This document shows positions 45,761-58,346 of a DNA stretch of 64,000 nucleotides, one piece after another. The position numbers were made by a program, and so were the translations under genes. The number at the start of each line of letters is the position of its first letter. The stretch's first letter is position 1. The notes beneath the pieces were generated by a model, which saw only the letters and a list, made by a program, of their open reading frames with translations, was not told the origin of the DNA and made no database searches. The stretch comes from Rotaria sordida. Its lineage: Eukaryota; Rotifera; Eurotatoria; Philodinida; Philodinidae. The stretch spans positions 1-64,000 of the forward strand of contig CAJNOL010001346.1 of the NCBI GenBank assembly GCA_905250125.1. The letters run 5' to 3'.

Positions 45761-47491
45761 TTATTTTTGTTGAAAATCTTCTGGATCTTTGTCATCATTA
45801 TCATCATCATCAGGACCTGATGTTGAACTTGAATGAGCATCCTCAGAACGTCCATGTGATGTATTAGTTTTTAACTAAAATAAAATATAAAGAATAAAAA
45901 TAAAAAAAAACGAAGCAAAAGAATTTCTTTTTTTTTTACTTTTTTTGCTTTTTCTATTTTTGCTTGAACAAATGGTTCGATTACTACTTTACCAATATTT
46001 TTACGTTCAATTAATTTTCCAAGAGCATTATTTATCTGTAAATATATAAATTTTTTTTTTTATATAGTAAAAAATATAAAATAGATTTTGCTTTTGAAAA
46101 AAAATATACTTCTTCAAATGTAAATACAGAATCTATAACTGGTTTTATTTTTCCTTCTTTATAAAGAATAAATATTTTATGCATTATATCAGCTAAATAA
46201 CGACGTGTATCATTTGAACCACGTAGAAGTAATTGAATTAAATTAAAACCATGTATTGATTTGCTATCTTGAAATAAACGTAAACAACTTATTTTATCAT
46301 TTTGCCACCACTAAAAAAAATATGTTGTTCTTTTTTTTTTTTGTCTTCATTAATAAAAAATAAATGATTACACATACATTAGACATTCCTTTTGTAAGGC
46401 CAAAGAAATTTTTTACACTCCAACCAAGTAAACTTGATGTACCATACATAATATATTTTCCATTAAATTTAAGTAAAGCAAGACCACGTTCACAATCATC
46501 ACCTGCCATACAATCAAGAACTAAATCAACACCATCTGGTGCTATTCTAAAATTTCAATTATAATTTATACAACAAACCAAAAAAAAAAAAAAGAACTAG
46601 CTAATAATTTATACTTTTTTACGTCTTCTATATAGTCAATATCATGTTCAAATAAATAATGAATATGAGCACGCAATACTTCAAATTTATGTGAACTTGC
46701 TGTTGCTATAAGTGTTAAATTAGGCACAAGTTTTGAAAGTTGAGTTAATGCAACTAGAAACAGAAAACAAAAATATTGATTTATTCTTTTTTTTTTTTTT
46801 TGTTGCTTTATTTCAAATGTGTAGATTAATATAAATAATTATCTTACCACCAATACCACCACCAGCTGAATGAAATAATAATGTTTGATTTGGTTTAATA
46901 TTACCAATTTCAAATAGAAGTATATATGCAGTAAGATATGCAACAGGAAGTACGGCTGCTTCTCGATATGTCATTTCTTTTGGAATTTTAAAAACTAAAT
47001 CTTTTTTAACAATAATTTGTTCAGTCCAAGCTGAAAAATATGTAATTACTACAACACGATCACCTCTCTATATAAAATAAAAAATTTATTTAAAAAAAAA
47101 AAATTTCTTTAGTTTAATCTTACATCAACGTTAGTAACATTTGTTCCAATATCAAGTACTTCACCACTAAATTCAAAACCGGGTACAAATGGAGGTCGTG
47201 GAGTATCTTCTAACAGACCATAACGAGCAAGAACATCATTAAAACTGATTCCACTAGAATAAAAAAAAAAAAACATAGAAAATTATTTTTTTTCTTTTTA
47301 TTCTTAAATTTTTAATAAGAATATTACCAAGCTTTGACAGCTATTAATACTTCATCATCAGTCGGTGCTGGTGGTTTTGGTATTGTTGTTACTTTAGGTT
47401 CTCTTTTTCCAGTTAATGTTTGTTGAAGAATTATGCATTTAATATCAGATGTTGAATTTTTATTTGTCATGGTTTCATTGCTACTAGCCAT
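45761..47491 (-). CDS. VAT1L: VAT1-like zinc-independent quinone oxidoreductase family protein
   Basis: Exons (minus): 47491-47328, 47253-47124, 47067-46848, 46753-46615, 46546-46378, 46310-46110, 46035-45940, 45874-45761; frame intact, 410 aa (human VAT1 393, VAT1L 419). It is an MDR-superfamily protein: N-terminal GroES-like half (VKACGISFNDVLARYG, PGFEFSGEV, GDRVVV), then the Rossmann half with HSAGGGIGVALTQL as the NADPH-binding glycine motif. GVDLVLDCMAGDDCERGLAL, GKYIMYGTSSLLG, SNWWQNDK, the IHGFNL block and IKPVIDSVFTFEE are specific to the VAT1 group. The last exon codes for an acidic, Ser-rich tail (SGPDDDDNDDKDPED). Catalytic zinc ligands are absent, as is normal for the group. VAT1 proteins sit at synaptic vesicle or mitochondrial membranes; the substrate is not known. 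The choice between VAT1 and VAT1L cannot be made firmly; one invertebrate gene may be ancestral to both. Confidence 0.9.
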
Positions 47492-50400
47492 ATTATTGTT
47501 CTGGAAAGAAAACGTATCAATCTAGTCTATATATATATAGTATGCGGTGCTTTTGTTCACATCTATTCGCAATTTAAACGAAGCAAGTTCGTTGTTGTCA
47601 CCTATTTCTTCTTCTTTTTCCTCTCTTTTATTCCGACGACACTAACTCTATTTGATGTTATTCTTTACAAGCGTATAGTAAATGTGTGTGAGCATTTTTA
47701 TTTATCCGTCGTTGCTATAACCTCCTCTCTTCTTCGTTTTTCTTTTTTTGCGGTTCCTTTTTTCCTTATTTTTATATTTGTGGAAAATACAGCCACTAGT
47801 TGTCGTTGGTGATTCTTCTTCTTTTTTTTTCTTTTTTTTCTTGAATATAAACCAGAAGAAAGAGAAAAGACGAAGAACTCAAGACTATTCTATCATGATG
47901 AAAATGAGTTTCTTTCTTTCTTTTTTTTTTTTTTCTTTATCCTTCTTCATACTTTTAGCAGAAACAGTAGAACATAGTAAAAAGAACCATGTTCATCTCG
48001 ATCATAATCACGAGATCTTCTCTGTATTCTATCTTCAAAATTGTAACAACGGAAGAGAGAACAACAGTGGAATTTCCGTACGCATTTTTACCATAATCGA
48101 GATCATAGTCAATGCTAGACATGCATTCTAGTAATTCAAGGATAAAGAAGAATGATATGCAATCATGAATATATATATAAAAACAAAAAAAGAACAGATC
48201 AATTCCTTTTTCTTTTAACACCAAAACAAAAAATATATTATCAAGATTCTTGATTATATACTGTATTTTATTTCCGTACTTTATCATCATATGTAAATAT
48301 TTTGGACTAAAAAAAAACAAAATACGTTAACATTTTTTTTGTTTTAATAAAAAAATTTATTTTTTATTCAAATTCGAACAGATTCTATTTCATAATTAAT
48401 ATTTCTTTAATTTTAATCATACAAATTGATGTACATATATATGTATATGCTATTTTTAGTATTATAAATAATAATGAAATTCAAAAATACTGACATGACA
48501 AATAGATTTTTTTATTATTATTATTGTTCTTACTCATTGAGGCAAACTGTAATTGACATTAGCATTTCTGATATATTTATAATGTTTTTAATATTCTATT
48601 TTATTCAATTGAATTTTTGAAAACTTCATCTAATAAATATAAAATATAAATATATTATTGGAATAAAATTCATGTGTATCTATTCTATGTATAAATGAGA
48701 GAGTCTCGATTAGATAGAAAAATATTTGATCATTAGAAGTTCTTATTCCCTTGATAATAGTGTTATTTGGTTTTTTTTATGAAAGAAAAATTGCTTCTTT
48801 TTTTTGTTTCTGTATAAAGAAATAATTGGTATATTATCAAAAAAAAAAAAAAAGAAAAAGACAGACACTTGGCAAAATATAAAAGATAAAAAGACTTGTA
48901 TTTTTTCATATGTTCTCATTTTATTATTTCTAGAATAATATTTTATAAGAGAAAAAAAAAATTTATCATTATTTAGATGATTATTATGATTATTCTTAAT
49001 CAAAATATCGATTGGTTACTAAGTGATCTGCTAGTTGAAACGACGCTACTAAAGACATTGTTTGATGAGAATCTATTGTTGAATAAGACAAAAGACTTTT
49101 CATAAGTCATTGCACTCGTGTTAACACTACAAATAGATAAAAAAAAATTATGTAAAACAGTACTAATTATAGAATATACGAAGATGATAATGAAGAAACT
49201 ATCTCAAGTGATACCAGAGATTTTGACTGACTGACCCGTAGTTCATGTGCAAATTGGACCTCTGACAGTTCACGAGTTAGGTACTTTCATGATTATGGGT
49301 TTCAGAGGTCGGGTTATATGTTGATGTATACCCGTGAGTACAACTTGTTTTTATAAAGATTACTTGTCATCTTTCATCCTTTCTCTCTGCATATAGTTAT
49401 GTTTACTAGTCATGTTATTTCTCGTTCCTTCCACTGATTTATTAGTTTTTACTATTTCCTTTGCTCTTCATCATTGAGATTCTTGCAATTATTTATTCTT
49501 ATTACATGTTCGTTCAAATCATTCATGTACTTGTTTTGAAGCATGCTGACATATAAAAATACTTTGAGTATAGGTCTTCTCTTTGATGCACCGAACCAGA
49601 AATCCACATTCCTTTTTTTGTCTATAGATACTGCATAGTAATCTAATGAAAATCCTAAAAATATTTGGATTCTTATTAATATTAATTGTGCTATCGAATT
49701 TTTAATATCTCTATTTTCAAGATATTTCAAGTTTCTAGAAAACTCTTATTTTCAAATTTTGATTTGAAACTTTGTGCATATAGAGAACACACCTAAACTA
49801 GTTTCCATAAAAAAAAAGTTCAAAGTTTTGAATAAAGTATTCGATAACTTAGTTAAATATCAATAAGAATCTAGATTCTTTTAGAGTTTTTATTAGAATA
49901 CTATGAAGTATCTATAGACCAAAAAATCATTGAAATCGGAAGGGAACAGCTAAAGATGTTTCCTCGTAAGTTTATTAAATGATATGTTATTAGTTCATTC
50001 AATGTAAGAAATGGAAATGAAAAATACATAATCTAGTTAGTTTTCGATTCTGGTTTTCCTCATTGATCGTCATTATTATTCTAGTCGAAGTTGTATTTAC
50101 TATATTACTATTAAATATATGAACATATATTATTTTTGCTTTACAAATTTTTTTAGTTTAATTGAAATTTTATAATATTTATGTACATGTTCAGAAATAA
50201 AAGATAATATTTTAATTTTACAAATAATTAAAAAAACAAATGTGTGAACAAAAGCAAAAAACTAACGAATTTACTAATAAAATTTCTAGTGATCCGTGAG
50301 TCGAAGAAAAAACCATTCAATTCGTGAAGTAAGCCGAGATTAGGTTAAAAAAACACAATCATTAACATCTCTGGATGGTATCTCGGGTTTATAATGAGAC

Positions 50401-51334
50401 ATGTCTCATTAGGTAGGATCTATTAAGACTAGAAAAAGTCTTAGCAGGATTTCTTCCTGTGTACTATCTTTCTATGGTTATTGGCCGGTTTATTGTTGTT
50501 ATCTCAAGAAGGAATCATTATTTTTGGCTGAAATTTTTAAAGTATTCTAATGATTTTTTTCTTTTGTTTTTGATATTTCAATTTTTCGTACATCATTCTT
50601 CGACTAAAAGACAAACTCTCATTTATACGTTAAATTTGACATAAGCAATTCGTATTATGGATATGTTCATGAAAATGTTATTAAATTACGAGATTTATTT
50701 AAGATGAAATATACAAATTTTTTCTAAAGAATTGCTATTTCAAAATCTCGTCAACAATATAAATAATCTAATTAGCATTATAATTCTTATATTAGATCTA
50801 TAGTTTTATGTGCTGTGTATATTAAAGCAAAAAAAAATCTTATATTCATTTTTTTTTTCCTTGCATTTGTAAGTTATTCAGAAATCAAGGATATTTCATA
50901 CTATTATTAGTTTGATTATTGGTACAAGTTTTGTTTACATTCATCGTTTCTTTTGATTATTTAAAAGTAAACCATTCGATTGAATCGATTTCGAAGGTTT
51001 ACTAAGCAACAGTTAAAGTGACATCTTTAGAAGATTTTTCTTTAAATCTTATTTAATTAAATAGAATATTTTGTCTTCTTGATAAAATAATATTCAATAG
51101 AGATGAATATAGTTTAAAAAAACAAGAGATCATCATGATTTCAATATATATATATATTAAATTGTTGTTATGAAGTCATTTCAGAATAGAAACCTTATTA
51201 TTATTTTGTTTTATGTCACTTTTTTCTTTTCTATAAAGAATTGTTTTGTAAACTTCTCTATTAGCAATTTTCTTTTTCATTATTTATACTTAGATATGCA
51301 GTATTTAACGATAAAAAATATAATTCTATTGTAA
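47492..51334. other. Long intergenic region, VAT1-like / CCDC181
   Basis: The first 400 bp upstream of the VAT1-like gene are T/C-rich on the plus strand and probably hold its 5' UTR and promoter; the open frames at 47748-48320 are simple-sequence by-products. The rest is A+T-rich. 49225-49320 has GACCTCTGACAG facing TTTCAGAGGTCGGG as a small hairpin. 50370-50560 is a single-armed copy related to foldback family A. No gene is supported. Confidence 0.45.
50370..50560. repeat. Partial copy of foldback family A
   Basis: TTAAGACTAGAAAAAGTCTTAG (first block of A1: GTAAGACTAGAAAAGACCTA) is followed by TCTCAAGAAGGAATCATTAT and TTTTGGCTGAAATTTTTAAAG, matching the A2 arm CTCGAGAAAGGAACATTCG and TTTTGGCTAAAACTTTCAGG. 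No facing second arm was found. Confidence 0.45.
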
Positions 51335-54300
51335 ATGACTATGGCTACAGCTACAAGTACATTTGCATCTTATGATCGATCAATACCACCATCATCAGCT
51401 ATTTTTCGAATGTCGAATAATCCGACATTATCAAGACAAAATCATGACTTTTTTACGACTAATACAAATACAACTGTACCACGATATGGTCATTGTTTAG
51501 ATGGTAAATAAAAAATACATTTTCTATTTTTTGTAACAAAAAACAAACTATAAAAAGTATGATAATTTGATTCAGATATGGATATACTTACCTTGAAACG
51601 CCAATATGCTAATATTGATTTATTTGATCAAAGTACATTATCCAATTCAGCTGAAGATTTATCTCAACTTGATCGTCCTTCATATGAATGTGATATTTTT
51701 GGTCAAGATGAAAATGATATTGATGATTGTAAGTTTTTAAGATTTTCTTTTTTTGAAAACATTAAAATACTTGTGTATAGTTACTAAGCAACAGACCTAA
51801 GTGAAACAAAAAAAAAAGAAAAAAGAAAATGATTTTTTGTATGTGCGTTCTAATCGAAAAGAAACTTACATAGAAAATTGCTTGTTTTTCTTTTTTGTTT
51901 AATATTGAAATTATTAAATTTTCTAGATTCAATATTCATCTTTTTTCTAAGAAATAAAAATAATTCGAAAAAAAAAAAATCTAATATCAATATTTTATTA
52001 TAGATGATATTCCATATGATGATGGTTATGATTATAATCTTATTATTCAAGAACGATTAAAAAAAGCTAATGAAGAATTTGAACATGATCAAACACCAGC
52101 TGAATTAAAACATCGTCAACGTGTTTCATTTGATGCTATTGTTAAAGCAGTTGATATTATTCAAGATCCTACAGAACTTGATCATGATGATGATTTAGTT
52201 CGAAGATCTATTCCACCTGTTCTAGAAGAATCGTCTACAACTATTACTAGTCCACGAAGTGAAACTAGTACACATGAATATACTGTACCACTTAATGATA
52301 CACAACCAAAAGAAGGTTTGACATTACTTCAACAAATTAAAGCACTACAATTTCATAATGCACAACTAATTAATGAACGATGGGCATCTACAACTGATAA
52401 TGAAAACAATGATAATTCATTAAATCGAGAAGGTATATTTGTTTTGCTTTGTCTATAAGGTAACTAAATAACGCAATTTATGTAGGATTAAAATGTTAAA
52501 TACGATGTAGCTGTCCTTGTTAATGATTGTCTCAGTGATGGAGCCAAGATTTTGCGGTAGAAGAGACTCAGCCTCCTTCCTTCTACGGACCTTTGAACCT
52601 TTCCCAGAGAGATTTTTGAAGAAAAAAAAATACATCTTTCAAAAATCTCGTTCACGGACTGGGCTTCCCCCACTGGATTGTTTTATTCTAAATTTTTTCA
52701 GATGCATTTCTTCATTATTATTTTAGTTAGTCTTTCGAAGATGCAATAAGAAAATAGTTTATATATCAACAACGTCTATCACTGCGTGTGATGGTCTCTA
52801 ACTAGTGCCGGTCATGATTAGAGGGGTCCAGATTTCTTTCTCTATACTTCAACATACCTTTTGAATTGTGCTTCACAAAAAAGCTGTTAGCACAAACTCT
52901 GTGGAATCATAATGTAAAACACGATGTAGTTGGTGTTGCTAATCACCGGAAGATTATTTTATTCAATCAATTTTTGGGCATATTTCTTCACTATCCTTTT
53001 ACTTAAATCCTCTAGAAATGCAATAAAGAAATAACTCGTATATTATAATGAGAGGTTATCGCTCATATCTGCCACGGTCTGTGATGGAGAGATGATCCAA
53101 ACTTTCATTCCGATACTTCAACACTTAGATCGTGTCATACAAAACTCTTTGTTTATGCATTTTTTTGCTACAAGAACGCTTTAAATAAAACTCGATTTTT
53201 TTTTTCGATAATTTAGATGATTTATCTGTATCATCATGTAAATCAAATGAAAATAATAATGAGACTCAAAATATGTTAAAAGCAACTTCCAATTCAACAG
53301 TATCAAAAAAAGCAATGATTGTTGCTGTTAATGGTCGATTTGATTTACAAGATGAAGATGATTATATAGCTAAACATCATATGAAATCTACTACTACTAC
53401 TAATAATAATAATAAAATTTCATTTTTACCTGCACCACCAACAGAACCTAAAAAAAATCAAGATTTACCTCATCGTCCATTTCCAGTTCGACCTAAATCA
53501 TCTGATAGTGGAAGAAGAACGAATACAAATTCAGCAAATTTATCTTCTGATAAGAATACTAAAATACAAACAACAACACGACAACGACCAAAAAGGTATA
53601 AAGAATAAGAATTATTTTTCTTTTTTTATATTTAAATATTTATCTATAGTGCGGGTACTGTAAAAAATGTTGAAACATATACAGATAAGTAAGTAAAATT
53701 TTCTTAAATCAATATTATTTGATTTATTTTAACATAAAAGACCATTGTCTGGTATTGATTTTAATGAACTTTTACGAAAAGCAGCGGAAAAAAAACGAGC
53801 AGAATTACGTGAAGAACGTCGTAAGAAAAAAGAAGTAATATTATTTTCTTATTATAATACTACAAATTTATAATTATTATAATACTATCTAGGCAGAAGA
53901 AAAACGTCAACAAGAATTGGCTAAAGCAGAAGAATCCTATAAACGATGGTTACAAGAAAAAGATTCTGAACGTAAAAGAATCAATGAAGAAAAAAGATTA
54001 GAAAAAGAAGAACTAGAAGTAGAATCTTTTAAAAAATTTATATATATATATATATACATATATCTTTGATTTTCTTTTGTTTTTTTTTTCTTCTCTTAGA
54101 CTCGTCAAGCTGAAGAAGAAAAAGAATTAACTGATTTACGAGAAAAAAAATATAAAGAATGGCTTGAACGTAAAGGTCAAGAAACAAAAATTGCAAATGA
54201 ATTTAAAAAATTAAAAGCTGATGAAAATGAAATGATATCAGGAAGTTCATCATCATCAATAAATAATGCTAGTCGAGATAGTAATCATCGAGCATTTCAA

Positions 54301-56630
54301 AGGTAATTTAGAATTTTAACAATATTGAAAAAAAGAAATCAGAACATAATATAATATATCAATTTAATCTATTAAGATTTCTTTTTTCATACGTTTTATG
54401 AATACTTAAAGATACTTCCATATTCAGCTTTTGTCTTCCGAAAGGGTAAGTCTTCAACACATTAGAAGGCCTCCTTTGAGAATTAATGTTTTTTTTGTCC
54501 ACAACAATATCTACGATCAGTATCGACAATATTTTGCTTCTATGGTCATAACGACATATCAGTTTTGAGTTAGAAAAAACTTCAAAAAGAAACAGCTAAT
54601 AGGAAACTACAATCTATTATGGGATTACCTTAGTATTCTTTTGCAACATAATCTGAAAAAATTCTTGACACTCTCTATACGAAAAATACATTCTCATAGT
54701 CATAGGACCTAATTGATTTATTGCACATTAGTACGAATCACATATGAAGAAATCTTTCTAAAATTGGAATACATTCGGTAAAATCCCGTTGTGTATTATT
54801 TCTGTGTTTGAGAATATATTTCTTGTCGTAAAAAGATCTAAAGACATTTTTCGAAACATACAAACAACAAAGCAACATTGAATGTGTACTCAACTGTTGT
54901 TTTTCTTTAAACTATTTCTTTGACGACAACTATAATCATTGTTGACAGTGACAGATCTTATTATTCGGAAGAAAGATTGCTATTAGACATTTTACTAAGA
55001 TGTTACGATTTGTTGACTATATTTTTCTAAGAATACTCTTCTTACTAATGTTCGTCTTCATTTCTTTTTTCACAAGATATTATCTATTTCTTTCTCATTC
55101 TATACATGTGAGATAAATGAAATAGATTGACCGCAGGTATTTTATAATGTGTCAATGGTTTTATTTTTCAAAAAACACAAAAAAACATAGTATGTGGTAT
55201 AATAATCACAAACTCCTGGAGGACTAAATTGGTCTTCGAAAGAGCGCCGTCCTTTTGACCTACGCACTAAATAAAACACTGAATTAATGTATAATTATAA
55301 AAGTCGAAAAACGTGAAACGCATTCGCTGAAAAATCACATCAACATTTACATGTTATTTCAGTGTTTTTTGAACTTCAGAAAGACAAGTAGATAATCGTC
55401 TTCATTTCTCAACCATAGTACATCTGATAGAGCGTAAACTTTCTTTCACTTATACTAGAAAGTATGAATGATATCTAATTTTTTTTTTTTTGTAATTTTT
55501 AGCTTTATCAGATGTATTGTAGCTGACTAGGAGAACTTAAATGGCTATTTTCGAAAAATTTTCTATAAGATCTCAGATTTTTGGAAGTATTATCTTTTCG
55601 AATTTTTTTCCTTTTATGCAAAAAATTTCAAAATTTCTAGACTTTGTATCTTCGATCTATAAACTTTTCAAAACATTCACATTTTTTTGAAAGATATTAT
55701 TGAATACAAAATATTTTAAAAAATTTGCATATTGAAAATATGAAATCTAAAAATTCTAAAACTTTGTACAAACCTTTGAATGAAAGTAATATCTATAGGT
55801 AAAAAATAAAAATATTGAAATTGGTAGAGAATATCTGAGAAGAGTAATATGAGAAGTTGTTTTTTACTCTTGAGATTTCAATATATTCTACACGGAAGCA
55901 TTCGAAAATTTTTATTCTACTCTTCGAGATCTATCTACTCTGAAATTTTTCTTAAAGCAAATGGTCTCCTTAGTCATAAAACAATTTCTCAGGAAATAGA
56001 GCTCTTTTTATTGATGATTTTTATCGAAAAAAAAAAAATTTAATATTATTCCAATATTGCTGAACGAATTTTTAAAAACTTCATATTTTTTATGATTAAT
56101 AAGTCATCAACGTACTCAATGATATGGTTTAAATAACCCAAAAAATACGTCGATTCTAAAGGTCATAATCATGTTATGATTTATCAGCTATAAATAAACA
56201 TCTGATTTTTTTAATGAGTCTTCATTGCTGATGTTATTTGAAATTATAATGCTATTTCTCTAGAAAAATATCATTATATATCATATATGGGTACAAGATA
56301 TTAATAATAATATTAATTAATGATTTATTTTGCATGATTAAATTGAAAATTTTTCGATTCTAAATATATATATTTATGATTAGTTTAGTAAAATAAATGA
56401 AATGAAAAGCAAATAGAAATTTATTTTTAGAAAAAATTTAGATTTATTCATTGATTGTTTTTATGTTTTTCTTTTATAGATGGCTTCGTCGAAAATATGA
56501 ACAATCTATGGAACAAAAACGTCAATTACATCTTGAAGCTAAACTTCAACGTCGTCGACAACGTCGTTCATTAAAACGACATCAACTTCAACAAGATCTT
56601 CAATTGGCTAAATCATTTGGATATTCATAA
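51335..56630 (+). CDS. CCDC181: Coiled-coil domain-containing protein 181
   Basis: Exons: 51335-51503, 51576-51728, 52004-52432, 53217-53595, 53650-53688, 53741-53834, 53893-54018, 54100-54302, 56480-56630; frame intact, 580 aa (human 509). The N-terminal half is acidic and Ser/Asn-rich with DIFGQDENDIDD and a Ser/Thr-rich linker. VNGRFDLQDEDDYI corresponds to the VERDGKFELLNLQDI segment of human CCDC181, and FLPAPPTEP to its FLPPIN. From about residue 395 to the end it is a long charged coiled coil with the family's repeated W-containing units: SYKRWLQEKDSER, YKEWLERKGQE and FQRWLRRKYEQSMEQ, the last matching FKQWLRRKRMEKM at the human C-terminus. CCDC181 is a microtubule-binding protein of motile cilia and sperm flagella that interacts with Hook1; a ciliary role fits a ciliated animal such as a rotifer. 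A second ATG two codons on is an equal start candidate. Confidence 0.9.
52480..53160. repeat. Two tandem copies of repeat D in CCDC181 intron 3
   Basis: Copy D2 starts AATGTTAAATACGATGTAGC, is interrupted at about 52535-52715, resumes at TTTCGAAGATGCAATAAGAA and runs to GTGCTTCACAAAAAAGCTG (52880). D3 starts at 52876 with GTTAGCACAAACTC and runs to TCATACAAAACTC (53143). Both share blocks with D1 in the Elongin B intron. The interruption in D2 (AGCCAAGATTTTGCGGTAGA... and a ~15-bp inverted AAATCTC...) is a different, less A+T-rich sequence and looks like a later insertion. Confidence 0.58.
54303..56479. other. CCDC181 intron 8, 2.2 kb
   Basis: GT at 54303 and CTTTTATAG at the 3' end. No exon-like frame is needed to join exons 8 and 9. 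The interior is A+T-rich and I could not resolve a clear repeat, though 55500-56030 has scattered facing segments (for example AAAATTTTCTATAAGATCTC). Confidence 0.5.
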
Positions 56631-58346
56631 TTTTTATATTTCATATACGAAAAAAAAAGGAAATATATATGTTTTTAATTATGTTTAAAAAAAAATCGTT
56701 TGTATTCATAAAGAAAGAAAAAAAATGTCATTTTTATTTATATAACAAGCAGACACATTTTGTTATAAATACCTACATATACACGAATGCAAGCGACAAA
56801 ACCCGTAGTTTGCCATATTTTTCATATTTCTATATTAACGAATACATCGACCGGAACGTTGCATAGGAAAAAATATGTGAAAATAATCAAAACAAATTTA
56901 TTATGTAGTTATTTTTTACTCTTTTATCTCAACCTCATAACATTCAAACAATAATACAAAATACAGAAAAAATATTTAAAATATAGGTGCAAATACATTC
57001 AGTGTAACCATGTAAAAAAAATATTTACTTATTGTGTCGATAAAACCTAATCATTAATATCCATCTTAGGTTTGATCACTGATTTCATCAAATGAAAAAT
57101 ATTAATTTCGAATGTTGAGAATATGACCTGTAAAAATAAGAGAAAACACTGGCATGTTTTTTCGAAAATGAAATATATTAACATAAAAATAGTATATTTT
57201 GTAAATATTTTAGGCGTTTTCGAAATAGTTATATGTACTATCTTTATATTGCTATCGTTAGTTCTATTATTCATGCAATCTAATAATGAAATTAATAATC
57301 ACAATATATCATGATTTGTTCTTTTGAAAAGCACGAATGCATTCGTTTAATTTCATTTTTTTTTCTTACACACCATCTTGATAAATATATGTGTGAAGGA
57401 GTGTAATGATGAAAATACCTTTCGAAACTATTAGCAAGTGAGAAACACATGGAAGGAAATATCTATTTTTTGTTATCCAATGATCAAACCACACACATTT
57501 ATATAATAAATTGATCGAACTATATGAAATTAAACAAGTATTAAGTACTTTGTTTTTTTTTCTTTATAGATTGGTTTGATTTTATTTTTACTTCCTATTG
57601 ATGAATAATATACGAATATAAAACGACGAAAATAATTTCCTATCATAAATATCTATTTGACACAGTACGACCAGTATTTTAATTTTTGATATGACGTACG
57701 AAAGATGATTTATTGACGACATAAGAAAAAAAAACGAAATATTTATGCTTTTATCGATACAATGAATAATTCATTATTACTTTAATAGTTAGGTTGTTTT
57801 TCTTTTCTTCAAAAAATGAATCGATATATCATTGTAATAGTTTCATGAAAGATCGGCGTAAACAATCAACAGTCTCTATACATTTCAAATTTGCATCTAT
57901 TTGAACTTTATGCGTCACAGTTCATGATTTTGATGATTTTTCTATATAGAAATGTATCGTTATAACTGCTATTATTAGATTTGATAATTCATTTGCTTGC
58001 CAGTCATTAATCACACCATTGACACATTGAATGCTATACTGATGGTTTTTTTTCCACAAAAAAAAAAAAAAAAAAAAAAAATTAAGACGAATATACCACA
58101 CCATTACTTCACACATACCTTGTGTATCTTATTTTCGTATATCGAAATCACGAGAACAAGTGGGTGAGAAAAAAAATGTTTTCATTCTCTCTCTTTTCTC
58201 ATGTATATATTTATCCTCAATAATACTGTTTCGCTTTCATTATAACATCGACGACATTATTGTCACATAAAATCAAAAGACATTATTTATAATAATAGTT
58301 TATTACATATTTTAGTTTGAAACATTGTTGATTTCTCCAATTATAT
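56631..58346. other. Intergenic, CCDC181 / aminotransferase-like
   Basis: A+T-rich, with a run of about 24 A at 58058-58081. Open frames (56669-56866, 57047-57314) overlap each other on both strands and lack motifs. Promoter of the downstream gene must lie near 58150-58340. Confidence 0.45.

Noticed and set aside
47748-48320. Overlapping 127- and 121-codon frames upstream of the VAT1-like gene
   Set aside because: Phe/Ser/Lys runs from T/C-rich simple sequence on both strands; best explained as promoter and 5' UTR.
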